From: Patella vulgata
Lineage: Eukaryota; Mollusca; Gastropoda; Patellidae
Length of the DNA stretch: 64,000 bases
Direction of reading: 5' to 3'
Assembly (NCBI RefSeq): GCF_932274485.2
Contig: NC_065880.2
Coordinates: 79,479,730-79,543,729, forward strand
The notes beneath the pieces were generated by a model. The model ran no database searches. It was given only the letters and a program-made list of their open reading frames with translations, and had not been told where the DNA came from. Made by a program: the position numbers and the translations under genes. Positions within the stretch are counted from its first letter, which is position 1; every line of letters begins with the position of its first letter. Of this stretch, positions 43,439 to 53,394 are shown piece by piece.

Positions 43439-43632
43439 GGTTTCGAATCCCCGGTTGTACGTGACAAGGAGTAGGGTCGCCTGTCCAACCTCGTGGGTTT
43501 TCTCTTGTTTCCTCCCACTGCTAAAGACCCCTACGCGCAAGCGAATTATTGAAATAAAATTAAACCATATGTTAGTCCCGAAATGACCTAGTTTGTGTCG
43601 GGTGGACGTTAAACCCCATTTCTCTTTCTCTC
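43439..43632 (+). mobile_element. SINE-A truncated at the B box, 15-bp TSD
   Basis: Starts exactly at GGTTTCGAATCCCCGGTTGT, lacks the A box and anterior head, lacks about 15 bp of core (TTTTCTCTTGTTTCC), and ends in the tail with CT. Exact TSD ACCTTTTACAGATAT at 43424-43438 and 43633-43647. Confidence 0.96.
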
Positions 43633-43649
43633 ACCTTTTACAGATATTG

Positions 43650-45335
43650 ACCTCGACATTCGGGATTCTAAATAAACAAATATCGATTATACCAGTAATA
43701 ATAATTTGTCACTCATTCTTCATAAAGGCCAACGTTAACCCCCATTCCATTTCTTTAAGATCAGTTTCATATCGGTCAAGGGGAATGCAAAAATAATGCT
43801 GTGTTTTCCAAATTTCTCCATTGAATTTCTGAAGAAAGTTCAATCCTGATTGAGAGACCCTAGAAAACAGTGTAGAGATTGATGAGACTATATATCAGTG
43901 GTGGGCATAGATTCTGGTATCCGGCCTAAACTTTATAAATTTAGGCCTTATGCTTAGCCGAAGGAATCAATACATCTGGCTGACAAGAGACCTCTGTCTA
44001 GCTGTTCGGTAATACACGTAAAGCACCCCTTGGCCGAGGGGCGTACATATCGATTTTGTTTGTGGGAATGGGGGGGTGGGTGTTTAGGGAAAATGAGACC
44101 GACTCCTGCACAGGCCCTAATACGAGTAAAGCAACCACGAGCCGAGCACGACAGGTGTGGGCTTTCTCGGGGATCTGGGAGTGTGCTCCCTTTAGGGGAA
44201 AATTTTGCAACATTCTGATGGTCAGAAAACACTTATAGTAAAATTGAGTACTACGTATGGGAATTCGGGTTATTTATTTAAAAATTTGCAAGAAAGTAAA
44301 AAGGTAATGTGATAAATTTTGAAAGTGATAATAATTACACCATTTACATGGACCTATATCTTCGATATATTGTTGTGGTTAATATACATAAATTAGCAAA
44401 GACATGAATATGTCCTCATGTTTTCATCAAGCTTCCGCGCTAAGTCAAGTTTGACCACTGATCGGTGATTTTGTCAAGATCGATTGAGGCGTTTCTGTTT
44501 CATTGCTGAACGCATAACAGTTTTTGCTAATATGCGCTTTGAAAAATTCATATATATATTTAGTATTTGGGATTTTCTTTTCTATTTTGGCACTTTTTGT
44601 TTACCTCATTAATTTATTTAGTCGCTGATGCATAATTTTCCAACCGACTGTTTACGACCAATTATTTTTTTTCCTGGGGGGGTATACCCCCCCCCCCCTT
44701 CCACCATACACACACATTTATGTCACTATCTTGGCATTTGGAATTCGAAGAAGAGTAGGCTGTTGTACGTAACCATAACAATTGCAGTAGCGCAATACTG
44801 CATTTCATTAAATTCCCCAACACATTTTATAAAACAGACGACATATTGAATACAAGTATCATTACTTCCGTTTAGAAATTTCAGTCACCTTCACAATAAT
44901 ATTACGTAAATGGCACGCTCACGTAGGACACGTGTCAAATAAAATAACCGCAATACAAGCTTTACTATATATGGCAATAAACCTGATTTGTGTCGTCTGC
45001 CAATGGCGAAAATAAACAGAAATCAATACGTCAAGATTCCCCCGCTACAAATCTTAGTGACGTAACACGTACGTTCATCAACGCAGAAAACAGGGACGTC
45101 AAGATCGGGGTCGTCAACAAGATAACCGTCCATCACCTTGGAATTTGCGGGACTGTGAACGAGATTTAATCGAATGCAAGGTCACTCCAGAAAAACAAAA
45201 CATCTATTATGGGAAGTTAGTAAATAAGCAATCTCTTCTAGAATGAAATGGAATTTTCACGCAGAAATATAATATGCGACATTTTAGCCAAAATTGCAAG
45301 CTATAAACAGAAATTTATTTAACAACAAGCAGAAT
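43650..45335. other. No gene supported; weak SINE-like traces near 43980-44040
   Basis: About 1.7 kb. GACAAGAGACCTCTGTCTAG, CTGTTCGG and CACGTAAAGCACCCCTTGG recall a SINE-B core but are too diverged to claim. Overlapping frames at 43954-44238 are composition artefacts. Confidence 0.4.
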
Positions 45336-45362
45336 ATCGAACGAATCTTATTTCGAATTCCA

Positions 45363-45622
45363 GGGGGGGGGGGGGGCGATAGTTAGCACGTGCGCCCTGT
45401 ATCATAAGGTCTGTCATTGAGTCATCTGGCGTGGTTTCGATTCCCCGGTTGTACGTGACAAGGAGTAGGGTCGCCTGTCCAACCTCGTGGGTTTTCTCCA
45501 GATCCTCCGGTTTCTTCCCACTGCTAAAGACCCCTACGCGCAAGCGAATTATTGAAATTGAATTGACCCATGCGTTAGTCCCGAAATGCCCTAGATTGTT
45601 ACACCCCCCCTCTCTCTCTCTC
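45363..45622 (+). mobile_element. SINE-A nested in SINE-B, 10-bp TSD
   Basis: Forward copy from a G15 run to a short CT tail; the A box is eroded (GGGGCGATAGTTAGCACG). TSD TCGAATTCCA at 45353-45362 and 45623-45632. The last tail bases are changed (TTGTTACACCCCCCC). Confidence 0.95.
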
Positions 45623-45675
45623 TCGAATTCCAACTACCATGGGTTCATTTACTTCGGTTTTTCGTTCCATCGGAA

Positions 45676-45958
45676 GGGGGGGGGGGTAAGATGGCTGAAT
45701 GGTTAGTGTGGGCACGCTGTATCATTAAGTCTGTCATTGAGTCAACTGGTGTGGTTTCGAATCCCCGGTTGTACGTGACAAGGAGTAGGGTCGCCTGTCT
45801 AACCTCGTGGGTTTTCTCCGGGTCCTCCGGTTTCCTCCCACTGCTAAAGACCCCTACGCGCAAGCGAATTATGTAAATAAAACTAAACCTTATGTTAGAC
45901 CCGAAATGACCTAGTTTGTGTCGAGTGGACGTTAAACCCCATTTCTCTCTCTCTCTCT
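45676..45958 (+). mobile_element. SINE-A, full length, second insertion in the same SINE-B
   Basis: Forward copy with A box (GATGGCTGAATGG), B box and complete core. TSD CCATCGGAA (45667-45675) and CCATCGCAA (45959-45967). Confidence 0.95.
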
Positions 45959-46064
45959 CCATCGCAACGACTAGACGCTTTCCTTGACAGGCCCTCCGTC
46001 CAGCACCGGCGACAAGGGGAAACCACTCTGGAAAATCCTCGATTCCCGGTCCACCTGGTTATGA

Positions 46065-46370
46065 GACCATCCCCTTAATCATTGATCCACCAATTCAAGT
46101 TGAATGAACGAAGTATTATATGTTTCATGATGACTTAATGTTAATCTGTAAAAAAGTAGAATGACATCGATGTTTATATTATACCGACCATAACAGGTGT
46201 TAAAACCACGTTTTTAATTAAAACCAAAAAATACCAATAAGACATAACTAATCTGGATAATAACATCTAACAATAGATACTGGATAATAACGTCTAATTA
46301 AAGACACTGTATTGGATTCAGGGGTCTACCTTGATATTTGAGTGTTCTTTCGGACCCATTGCTAGTTTCT
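46065..46370. other. No supportable feature
   Basis: AT-rich; a repeated TGGATAATAACRTCTAA at 46254 and 46281. Confidence 0.5.
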
Positions 46371-46375
46371 CTTTT

Positions 46376-46729
46376 TATGGTTGCTGAAAGCGTCCATTTA
46401 GATCGTCGTGTTTCTAGATACAACACGAAAGTCGCCGTTAAGCCAGCACGACGAAAAGGGCGCCGATCGGCGACTTTTTCGTCGTACTAGCTTAACGGGG
46501 ACCCGCGACTTTCACAACACGAGAGTCGCCGTTAAGCCACGCGACGAAAAAGTCGCGTGGCTTAACGGCGACTCTCGCCTCGGAAGTTTATAGTTAGTTA
46601 CATGCGCAATGGCTACACGGCGACTCTCGTGTTGTCGATCGGCGACTTTGTCGTCGTACTAGCTTAACGGCGACTCTCGCGTTGTATCTAGAAACCCGCC
46701 GATCTAAATGGACGCTTTCAGCCACCATA
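46376..46729. mobile_element. TATGGNGG foldback element 2, 354 bp, GC-rich
   Basis: Ends TATGGTTGCTGAAAGCGTCC and the complement of TATGGTGGCTGAAAGCGTCC; the inverted repeat continues for about 100 bp per side (ATTTAGATCG, TTTCTAGATACAAC, AGTCGCCGTTAAGC). The motif AGTCGCCGTTAAGC occurs about six times in both orientations. A central hairpin pairs GAGTCGCCGTTAAGCCACGC with its complement around GACGAAAAAGTC. Flanks TCTTTT (46370-46375) and TCTTTC (46730-46735) form a near 6-bp duplication. Much richer in G+C and CpG than its surroundings. Non-coding. Confidence 0.87.
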
Positions 46730-46734
46730 TCTTT

Positions 46735-47900
46735 CAAACGCAAACTTAACAAATAAGTTGAAAGTATGATATTTATTTTTAAAACCTACAAATATAATAT
46801 TGAGATTTTACAAACAGAATAATACGATTGTTATACAATGATAAGGATAAGTACACGTACATGTATATAAGTAACTGTTATAAGCAGCTGAAAAATTAAA
46901 TAAAGGTAACCTTCCTGACTAATAAAAACAACTTCACATTTTACGTTATTATTTTCAAAATAAATCATTGATAGAATACTATGCATGTTGACCTCAACAT
47001 TTTAATTACCATCTTTTCCTTGTAAATACTATTTAAGAGGTAGATATGAGATAAACTAGCAGACTATTAAAATATCAGAATAAGCATATGTTGTAAGCAA
47101 AAACAGAAAACCGAAGTCCGCTTCACAGAACAGCATAATATAAAATACTACTTTTTGATTGGTTAAAATGTCAGGGTCATTGTGAGATGCAAGTTCAAGG
47201 TCAGGTCTATTAATAGACCATAATATAATAATTTATCTTAAGCGCACACATAACATGATGATAGCAGTGAAATAGAATCATAATACAATAAATGAATCTG
47301 TCAATAACTTATTCCAACACACAGACACACGATTCTTCATTCTGATATCAAAACAACGCCAACGCCTTTAAATCTTATGAAGATTACTATTTTTGAAAAC
47401 AGATGAATCGGACAGTTCTATAATCGTATCGCTGATTAGATTTCATTTAAATACGGTTAGAACTAAAGTTGCGTGACACGTGCGGCATGACATTGAAAAT
47501 ATCTTCCTGATTACTAATTATTTTTAGCAATGTTTTTACGGGATTACATACTTTGTATTGACATGATAACAAAATGGCTGCTTATTTTATTTAACAAATG
47601 TTTTGCTGTTAGGAAACATAATTACCTGACTTCAGCTTCATGACATACATGTTCTTTTACAAAGCCTTCGTGACATATTTTACAAAGCCTTCTTAACATA
47701 CATAATAGAATGAAGTGCAACCAATTCCAGAAAAATAAGAAGTGGGGCAATTCCCGCGGAATTTACAGCACAGGTTGTTTAATTTTAAAAACTAAAGCTC
47801 ATGCAGCAGTCTGGCACTTTTTAGAATTCGGTACTTTTGGTCTACTGCATTGAAAAAGATAGATTTCGAGGCAAGGAAACATAATCCCACAGCAGCTAAG
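46735..47900. other. No supportable feature
   Basis: About 1.17 kb, AT-rich, no coding or repeat signal. Confidence 0.5.
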
Positions 47901-47904
47901 TTTT

Positions 47905-49632
47905 TATACGCCCACATTTTCATGTGGACGTATTATGCCGTCGCCCCTGTCCGTCCGTCCGTCCACAATTGTTTGTGGACTCTCTACAGGTCACAATTCT
48001 TATCCGATTTTGACGAAACTTGAAATATAGGTTTATCCCCAAAAGATCTCGGCTGCTTTCGATATTGGCATGTATCGGATCGAAACTTCATGGATTATGG
48101 CCCCTGTTTGTACGAAAAATCACGTTTTTAGCTTGTGGACCCTATAGAGGTCACAATTTTTATCCGATTTTGTTGAAACTTGAAATGTAAGTTTATAACC
48201 CAAAGATCTCAGTTCCTTTTGATATTTGCGCATATCGGACAGTAACTTCCTGAATTATGGCCCCTGATTGTACGAAAAACCCGTTTTTAGCTTGTGGACC
48301 CTATAGAAGTCATAATTTTTATCCGATTTCAAAAACCGTTCTATTATATCACCGTTACACCCTAAGGATGACTGAGTTCGAATTTCGTGAAAATCGGCCC
48401 AAAATTGACAGACAAAATGGCCGCCGTTCGTTCCCAAATAGCGTAAGAATATGGTATATCAAGGTTGTGGACCCTATAGGGGTCACAATTTTTATCCGAT
48501 TTTGTTGAAACTTGAAATTTAAGTTTATAACCCAAAGATCTCGGTTCCTTTCGATATTCGTGCATATCGGACCGTAACTTCCTGAATTATGGCCCCTGAT
48601 TGTACGAAAAATCACGTTATTAGCTTGTGGACCCTATAGAAGTCATAATTTTTATCCGATTTAAAAAACCGTTCTATTATATCACCGCTACACCCTAAGG
48701 ATGACTGAGTTTGAAATTCGTGAAAATCGGCCCAAAATTGACAGACAAAATGGCCGCCATTCTTTCCCAAATAGCGTAAGAATATGGTATATCAAGGTTG
48801 TGGACCCTATAGGGGTCACAATTTTTATCCGATTTTGTTGAAACTTGAAATGTAAGTTTATAACCCAAAGATCTCGGTTCCTTTCGATATTCGTGCATAT
48901 CGGACCGTAACTTCCTGAATTATGACTCTGATTGTACGAAAAATCACGTTTTTAGCTTGTGGACCCTATAGAAGTCATAATTTTTACCCGATTTAAAAAA
49001 AACGTATTATTATATCACCGTTACACCCTAGGGACGACTGAATTCGAATTTCGTGAAAATTGCCCCAAAATTGACAGACAAAATGGCCGCCGTTCGTTCT
49101 CAAATAGCGTAAAAATATGAATTATGGCCCTTGATTGTAGGAAAAATCACTTTCTTGTTAGCTTGTTCTCTATCCATCTCTCGAAAATGTGGGCGTATCC
49201 TGCCTGGCAGCCGCTGGGTTTTTTTTTCTTTTGTCAGTAATGAGAACATTTACAACACATGAAAATCTGATTACGAGTACTAACACATAAGGTAACAGTT
49301 TTCTTCAGGAAACAAATTTTGTTTTTTGGATTATTTGTCTCATGACCTTAAACAAATTAAAATTGCTTTAGCCCCTAGAGTTAATGAATCAATTTAAGCG
49401 TCTAGAACGCCCATTTTTGAAAGTGATCTTACTCGGGCAGTAATTATCGAAAATTATTGAAAATGAACAAGATTCTTCGTCTCATGCTCTTAAACACTGT
49501 GTATAAGTTTAAAGTCAATTAGATATTACCTTTAGCCTCTAGAGCGTCCACAAGAAATTGTGGATGACGGGCGGGGCGGGGGGGGGGGGGAGGCGGCGAC
49601 AATATACCGCCACATTTCAATGTGGGCGTATA
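47905..49632. mobile_element. 1.7-kb element with hairpin termini and internal tandem units
   Basis: Both ends carry a hairpin: TATACGCCCACAT...ATGTGGACGTAT (47905-47933) and TATACCGCCACAT...AATGTGGGCGTATA (49603-49632). The next about 50 bp are also inverted (left CGTCGCCCCTGTCCGTCCGT and GTCCACAATTGTTTGTGGAC, right GTCCACAAGAAATTGTGGAT and a G-rich run), so terminal inverted repeats are about 80 bp. An internal end-like sequence, AATGTGGGCGTATCCTGCCT, at 49188 means two overlapping or nested elements are possible. Right part 49340-49560 holds a diverged duplication (CTCATGRYCTTAAACA...TTTAGCCYCTAGAG). No protein. Confidence 0.7.
48133..49130 (+). repeat. 333-bp higher-order tandem repeat, three units
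   Basis: Units start at 48133, 48465 and 48798, each at TTGTGGACCCTATAG. Each unit has two related halves: GGTCACAATTTTTATCCGAT with TTGTTGAAACTTGAAATGTA and CAAAGATCTCGGTTCCTTTC, then AAGTCATAATTTTTATCCGA with TTATATCACCGTTACACCCT and GACAGACAAAATGGCCGCC. A partial first unit lies at 47960-48132. Frames on the minus strand are translations of the repeat. Confidence 0.92.
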
Positions 49633-49777
49633 AAAACAGTTCGGCAAAGTAGAGCAAATTGAATTTGTTACGTCTTCGATTGTTTGGTTTCTCAGTTTAA
49701 GCGTGTTTCGATCTACCAAGGCTTTCCGGCATTGGGTGAAGGTGTGTGCTATTGGTTGTAATGTAACGTCATGATGT

Positions 49778-49880
49778 TGTTCCTCCGACTGCTAAAGACC
49801 ACTACGCGCAAGCGAATTATTGAAATAGAATTGGTACCATATGTTAGTCCCGTCATGACTTACTTTGTGTAGAGTGCACG
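49778..49880 (+). mobile_element. SINE-A 3' fragment
   Basis: TTCCTCCGACTGCTAAAGAC to ATGACTTACTTTGTGTAGAG, cut by the head of the next copy. Confidence 0.8.
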
Positions 49881-50096
49881 TGCGCGGTGTTTCATAAGGT
49901 CTGTCATCGAGTCATGTGGCGTGGTTTCGATTCTCCGGTTGTACGCGACAAGGAGTAGGGTCGCCTGTCCATCCTCATGGGTTATCTCCGGGTCCCCCAG
50001 TTTCCTCCCACTGCTAAAGACGCCTACGCGCATGCAATGACCTAGGTTGTGTAGAGTGGACGTTAAACCCCATCTTTCTCTCTCTTTCTCTCTCAA
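49878..50096 (+). mobile_element. SINE-A, A box lost, core shortened
   Basis: From GTGCGCGGTGTTTCATAAGG through GGTTTCGATTCTCCGG and TCCCCCAGTTTCCTCCCACT, then GCGCATGCAATGACCTAGG skips the AATTATT block; tail GACGTTAAACCCCATC with CT. Confidence 0.9.
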
Positions 50097-50530
50097 TATA
50101 ATAAGATCTTTGTCCAAAAGAAAGAATATAACCCAAGTATTTATCTATCACCCAATAACACATTCTACAGTAGATATCGCTTGTGTGATAAATTTCAGAA
50201 TCTACTGCGATATCTAGGGGATATCGCTTTACATGAATTTGATTTGTCAGTTAAAAAGGAACTACTTTTTTGTATTTTCAAACAACGTTCATTTTTTATT
50301 AAAAGTAAGTAACTCTTTTTTTTATTAAAAATGAATTATTTTTATTTAATTGACTTTGATGGAAACACTGGGTCAATATAAAGGACTTTGCAATGGTTGA
50401 ATTGCTGTCAAAAAATGATGTATCAATACGCCGTAATGTAATCAGGTTCAGTAAAAGTGAAGTCTATAGCAAAGAATTATATTTATTTATTTGTGCACGT
50501 AAGAAATGATTGGGTGATAAATAAAATCTC

Positions 50531-50691
50531 CTACTCGTCTTTTTTGATATCAAAAAATATCAACACTGATAAAGTAAAAAAAAACTCGGCAGAGCCTTGT
50601 TTTTTATTACTTTATCAACTTGTGTTGCCGAGTTTTTTTTTTACTTTATCAACGAGTGCTGATATTTTTTGATATCAGAAAAGACTCGTAG
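50531..50691. mobile_element. 161-bp hairpin element
   Basis: CTACTCGTCTTTTTTGATAT and its near-complement GATATCAGAAAAGACTCGTAG bracket the unit. Inside, AAAAATATCA with ACACTGATAAAGTAAAAAAA pairs with the right half, and ACTCGGCA pairs with TGCCGAGT. Nearly the whole unit folds on itself. No clear TSD. Confidence 0.8.
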
Positions 50692-50694
50692 AAG

Positions 50695-51000
50695 ATTCTC
50701 TATTTATGGCCAAATTCTCATCTGAACGTTTATATGAGCCAGGTCGTTCTCTCCGTTATGCTGTAATTGTATTAATGACGGATTCCACCCGGATGATTAT
50801 ATAATATGTGGCAACAACATATATCTGAAGGCAACTTCATTCTACTAATAATCCTAACCTTATTACTACCAGTTACCTCAAGTCGTACCTCTGACGCAGG
50901 TTTGTACGTCCGACTAATAAATATGTTTTATGAAGTCATTATTAAATTAATAACAACGCCTGTTGCAGGGATTTTAATGTAGTGTGTTAAATTACGATAG
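50695..51000. other. No supportable feature
   Basis: No gene or repeat recognised. Confidence 0.5.
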
Positions 51001-51002
51001 AT

Positions 51003-51187
51003 AAAAATGGGGTTTAACGTCCACTCGAAATAAACCAGGTCATTTCGGGACTAACCTATGGTTCAATTTTATTTCAATAATTCGCTTACGCGTGGGCGTC
51101 TTTAGCAGTGGGGAAAACCGGAGGACCCGGAGAAAATCAACCAGGTGGGACAGGCGATCCTACTCTTTGGAATCGACACCATGCCAC
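51003..51187 (-). mobile_element. SINE-A, head-truncated
   Basis: AATGGGGTTTAACGTCCACT to GGCGATCCTACTC, GAATCGACACCATGCCACTT, then lost. Confidence 0.85.
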
Positions 51188-51563
51188 TTATGACCTAGCT
51201 TGTGTCGGATAGGGGAGCCACGGTGGCTAAGTGAGTAAGACGCTGGCTGGCTAGCCTGGAGGTAGCGGGCTCGATCCCGGTGTTGGCCGAGAAAGTTCAT
51301 TGGGATTTTCAGACGTGTTTTCTCCTTGTCAGTGCTGTAGGACGGTGGGCCTAACAAGGATAGCTGCCTAGTCGTTCGGGTGGTACAAAAACCGAGGTTT
51401 CGTGTACACATTTGCGTGTTCTTAAAAGATCCTTTAGCGCCACTGTCCGGGGAAAATTCCCCGCATAGGACACTGCATGGCGTATGCCCGTCTTCATTAG
51501 CCCAGTCGGAGCAGAACAGTAGCAGGTTAAACCCCATTTCATTTTCTGTCGAATGGACATTTA

Positions 51564-51598
<35 letters not shown>

Positions 51599-51600
51599 TT
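51188..51600 (+). mobile_element. SINE-A tail split by a SINE-B
   Basis: TTATGACCTAGCTTGTGTCG (to 51209) is SINE-A; the element resumes at 51547 with TGTCGAATGGACATTTACCC and a CT run. The inserted SINE-B is flanked by TGTCGGA and TGTCGAA. Confidence 0.8.
51210..51546 (+). mobile_element. SINE-B, near full length, nested in SINE-A
   Basis: A box CACGGTGGCTAAGTGAG, B box GGGCTCGATCCCGG, full core; about 30 bp before TAGCGCCACTGTCCGGGG is deleted. Tail GGTTAAACCCCATTTCATTT. Confidence 0.93.
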
Positions 51601-51604
51601 ACAA

Positions 51605-52200
51605 ATCCTGGTCACTAATCAATAAATGATTGTCGGACGTGATGGATTAATAGGACATGGCTATTGGCATGTAGGCTATTAATATGTCGCCGTGATGGAA
51701 CTTGGCTGATGAACGGGGCATCCAGTAAAAATAATCAGCATATTATTATATTAGTAGAACATGGAAGTATTTTAACCCTTGGCTCGCTACACCTTTATTA
51801 TATTGATTTCAGTGGATTTTTCCCTGGTCGTTGACCTCGACTTCTAGAACAAGACTAGGCTATATTGATAAAGACTAGAAAAGCCTAGTCGAAACGTCGC
51901 TCAGTAATAAGCAGTAATTGTATTCCATAGAATTGTGACCTGTACATGCCAGTTCAATTACTAAATGCCACTGATATATAAGATACTGAGACTGAAGAAT
52001 CTAATACTTAAAAGTGCCGATTTCTGAATTGCGATACTCGTGGGTCAGCCGTATGCGCTATTTACTTACGATTAATAAAACGCGTTTGTTGTGCTTTAAT
52101 TTCAGATGACTTGGTAAATCTTGCTTCGATATGCGAGATCAGGGTATGCGATATGGGATATGAACTCAGGCGTGCATCTGTGAGTAACATAACTCTTGAA
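51605..52200. other. No gene; family D repeat copy 3 at 51862-51960
   Basis: The D copy reads GCCTAGTCGAAACGTCGCTC, CAGTAATAAGCAGTAATTGT and TCCATAGAATTGTGACCTG. Nothing else is supported. Confidence 0.55.
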
Positions 52201-52204
52201 GATT

Positions 52205-52318
52205 GCTCGTAAATGCCGCTGTCCGGGCAAACTCTCCCTTATAGCATACTTCTTGGCGCATGTCCGTCTTTATCGCCATACTTGCTGCAGGATTAGATCT
52301 ATTTGATAAGGCCGATTT
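52205..52318 (+). mobile_element. SINE-B 3' fragment
   Basis: ATGCCGCTGTCCGGGCAAAC, CCCTTATAGCATACTTCTTG, CGCATGTCCGTCTTTATC; tail lost. Confidence 0.75.
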
Positions 52319-52394
52319 CAAGTTTGGTTAAAGGTCACTAGATGTAAACAAGGCTAACGCTAATCCCAATCCTAACCCCGGACCTAGCCCTAAC

Positions 52395-52803
52395 CCTAAC
52401 CTACAATCTCGCCAACAATCACGTGCCCTACCTAACCTTATTTACATCTCAGCGACCTTGAGCTGGCCTTAACAAATAGAGAGCCTCAAATTTATTTTCT
52501 TTTTTGTTCAGAAACAATAATACCAGAATACCAGAAGCACCACCCAAGGAAGACCATCAGCGCCACCAACACCAATAAACAGTGAAATCGCCTTTGTATA
52601 TAAATCTAATGTATTGTATGTATTTTTAATAAAACTAGGAAATATCACGAACTAATTTTTCATCATCCTAGGTCAGTGCTTATGTGGAGACTTAACCTCT
52701 CCCCCAAATTCTTAAACCTAACCTACAATCTCGCCAACAATCACGTGCCCTACCTAACCTTATGTACATCTCAGCGACCTTGAGCTGGCCTTAACAAATA
52801 GAG
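52395..52803 (+). repeat. 87-bp direct repeat pair, 322 bp apart
   Basis: 52395-52481 and 52717-52803 are almost identical (CCTAACCTACAATCTCGCCA to GGCCTTAACAAATAGAG, one difference noted). A short CCCTAA run precedes the first copy. The near identity indicates a recent duplication. A SINE-B tail remnant follows at 52804-52855 (TTAGCCCTTGTTGCAG, GTAAAACGTTAAAGCCCATT). Confidence 0.92.
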
Positions 52804-52948
52804 TTAGCCCTTGTTGCAGAAAAGTAAAACGTTAAAGCCCATTTCATTTGCAAAAGCAAAAGCAAACCATCCATAAAGTTGCCAACCAAAAAAAAACAAT
52901 GTTTCATTAATAAAACACTACATCATAAATTATATTGGGGTGTTCTGA

Positions 52949-53165
52949 TTAAAGGGTGCACAACTCTAATTCAATATTGTCAAGAGTCTTCGACAATCCA
53001 AACACGAATTATTGGTCCATTCCAATCTACACTTATTTTGTTATCTTACCGTGAGGTTATGGGCTCATCATGTTCACTATGTAAGACAGTGAATAATTTT
53101 ATAACCAGTACACACCGACGGCTTGTACTCTATGCTGTCGAGCGCGATTTGTAATGAGGCGCCTG
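52949..53165 (+). mobile_element. Family G element, right end missing
   Basis: TTAAAGGGTGCACAACTCTA at 52949; AATTCAATATTGTCAAGAGT, CTTCGACAATCCAAACACG and GCGCGATTTGTAATGA match the element at 14871 throughout. No right TTAA found; the hAT-like MITE at 53190 lies just beyond. A 91-codon frame here (52879-53154) is unsupported as a gene. Confidence 0.55.
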
Positions 53166-53189
53166 CCTTGATGAACGGGGCTAAACGTC

Positions 53190-53391
53190 CAGAGCCGTAA
53201 CAAGCTCAGAGCAACGAGGGGGGGGGGGCGGAAACTGTTCTCAGGGGTGCTGTAAAATTTACGGACATCTAGGTTTTTTTTATGATCGCCAAATTTTTCA
53301 CAGGGGGGGGGGGGCGAAACATTTTGCGGGGGGGGGGAGCTGCGCCCCCACCTGCGCCCCCACCTGCGCCCCCACCCTAGTTACGGGCCTG
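53190..53391 (+). mobile_element. hAT-like MITE, copy 2
   Basis: Ends CAGAGCCGTAACAAGC and CTAGTTACGGGCCTG. The interior has three G runs and a 12-bp unit CTGCGCCCCCAC repeated three times (53340-53375). No clear TSD. Confidence 0.8.
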
Positions 53392-53394
53392 TGC

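Larger units (their letters stand above)
45340..46060 (-). mobile_element. SINE-B hosting two SINE-A insertions
   Basis: A reverse SINE-B core is split into three pieces. 45348-45362 ends TTTCGAATTCCA; 45623-45675 runs TCGAATTCCAACTACCATGG to TTTTTCGTTCCATCGG; 45959-46060 runs CGCAACGACTAGACGC through CAGGCCCTCCGTCC to CTGGAAAATCC. Pieces are in the correct order. Confidence 0.9.

Noticed and set aside
43109-43474. 121-codon open frame
   Set aside because: Ends within a SINE-A; no start context, domain or splice support seen.
43980-44060. Possible extra SINE-B core fragment
   Set aside because: Only short matches (GACAAGAGACC, CACGTAAAGCACCCC); too diverged to assign.
46408-46593. 61-codon open frame within the GC-rich foldback
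   Set aside because: Lies wholly inside a self-complementary element and reflects repeated AGTCGCCGTTAAGC units.
48255-48898. Several similar minus-strand frames (HEYRKEPRSLGYKL type)
   Set aside because: Translations of the 333-bp tandem units.
52375-52402. Short CCCTAA run as an interstitial telomere
   Set aside because: Only two to three imperfect units.
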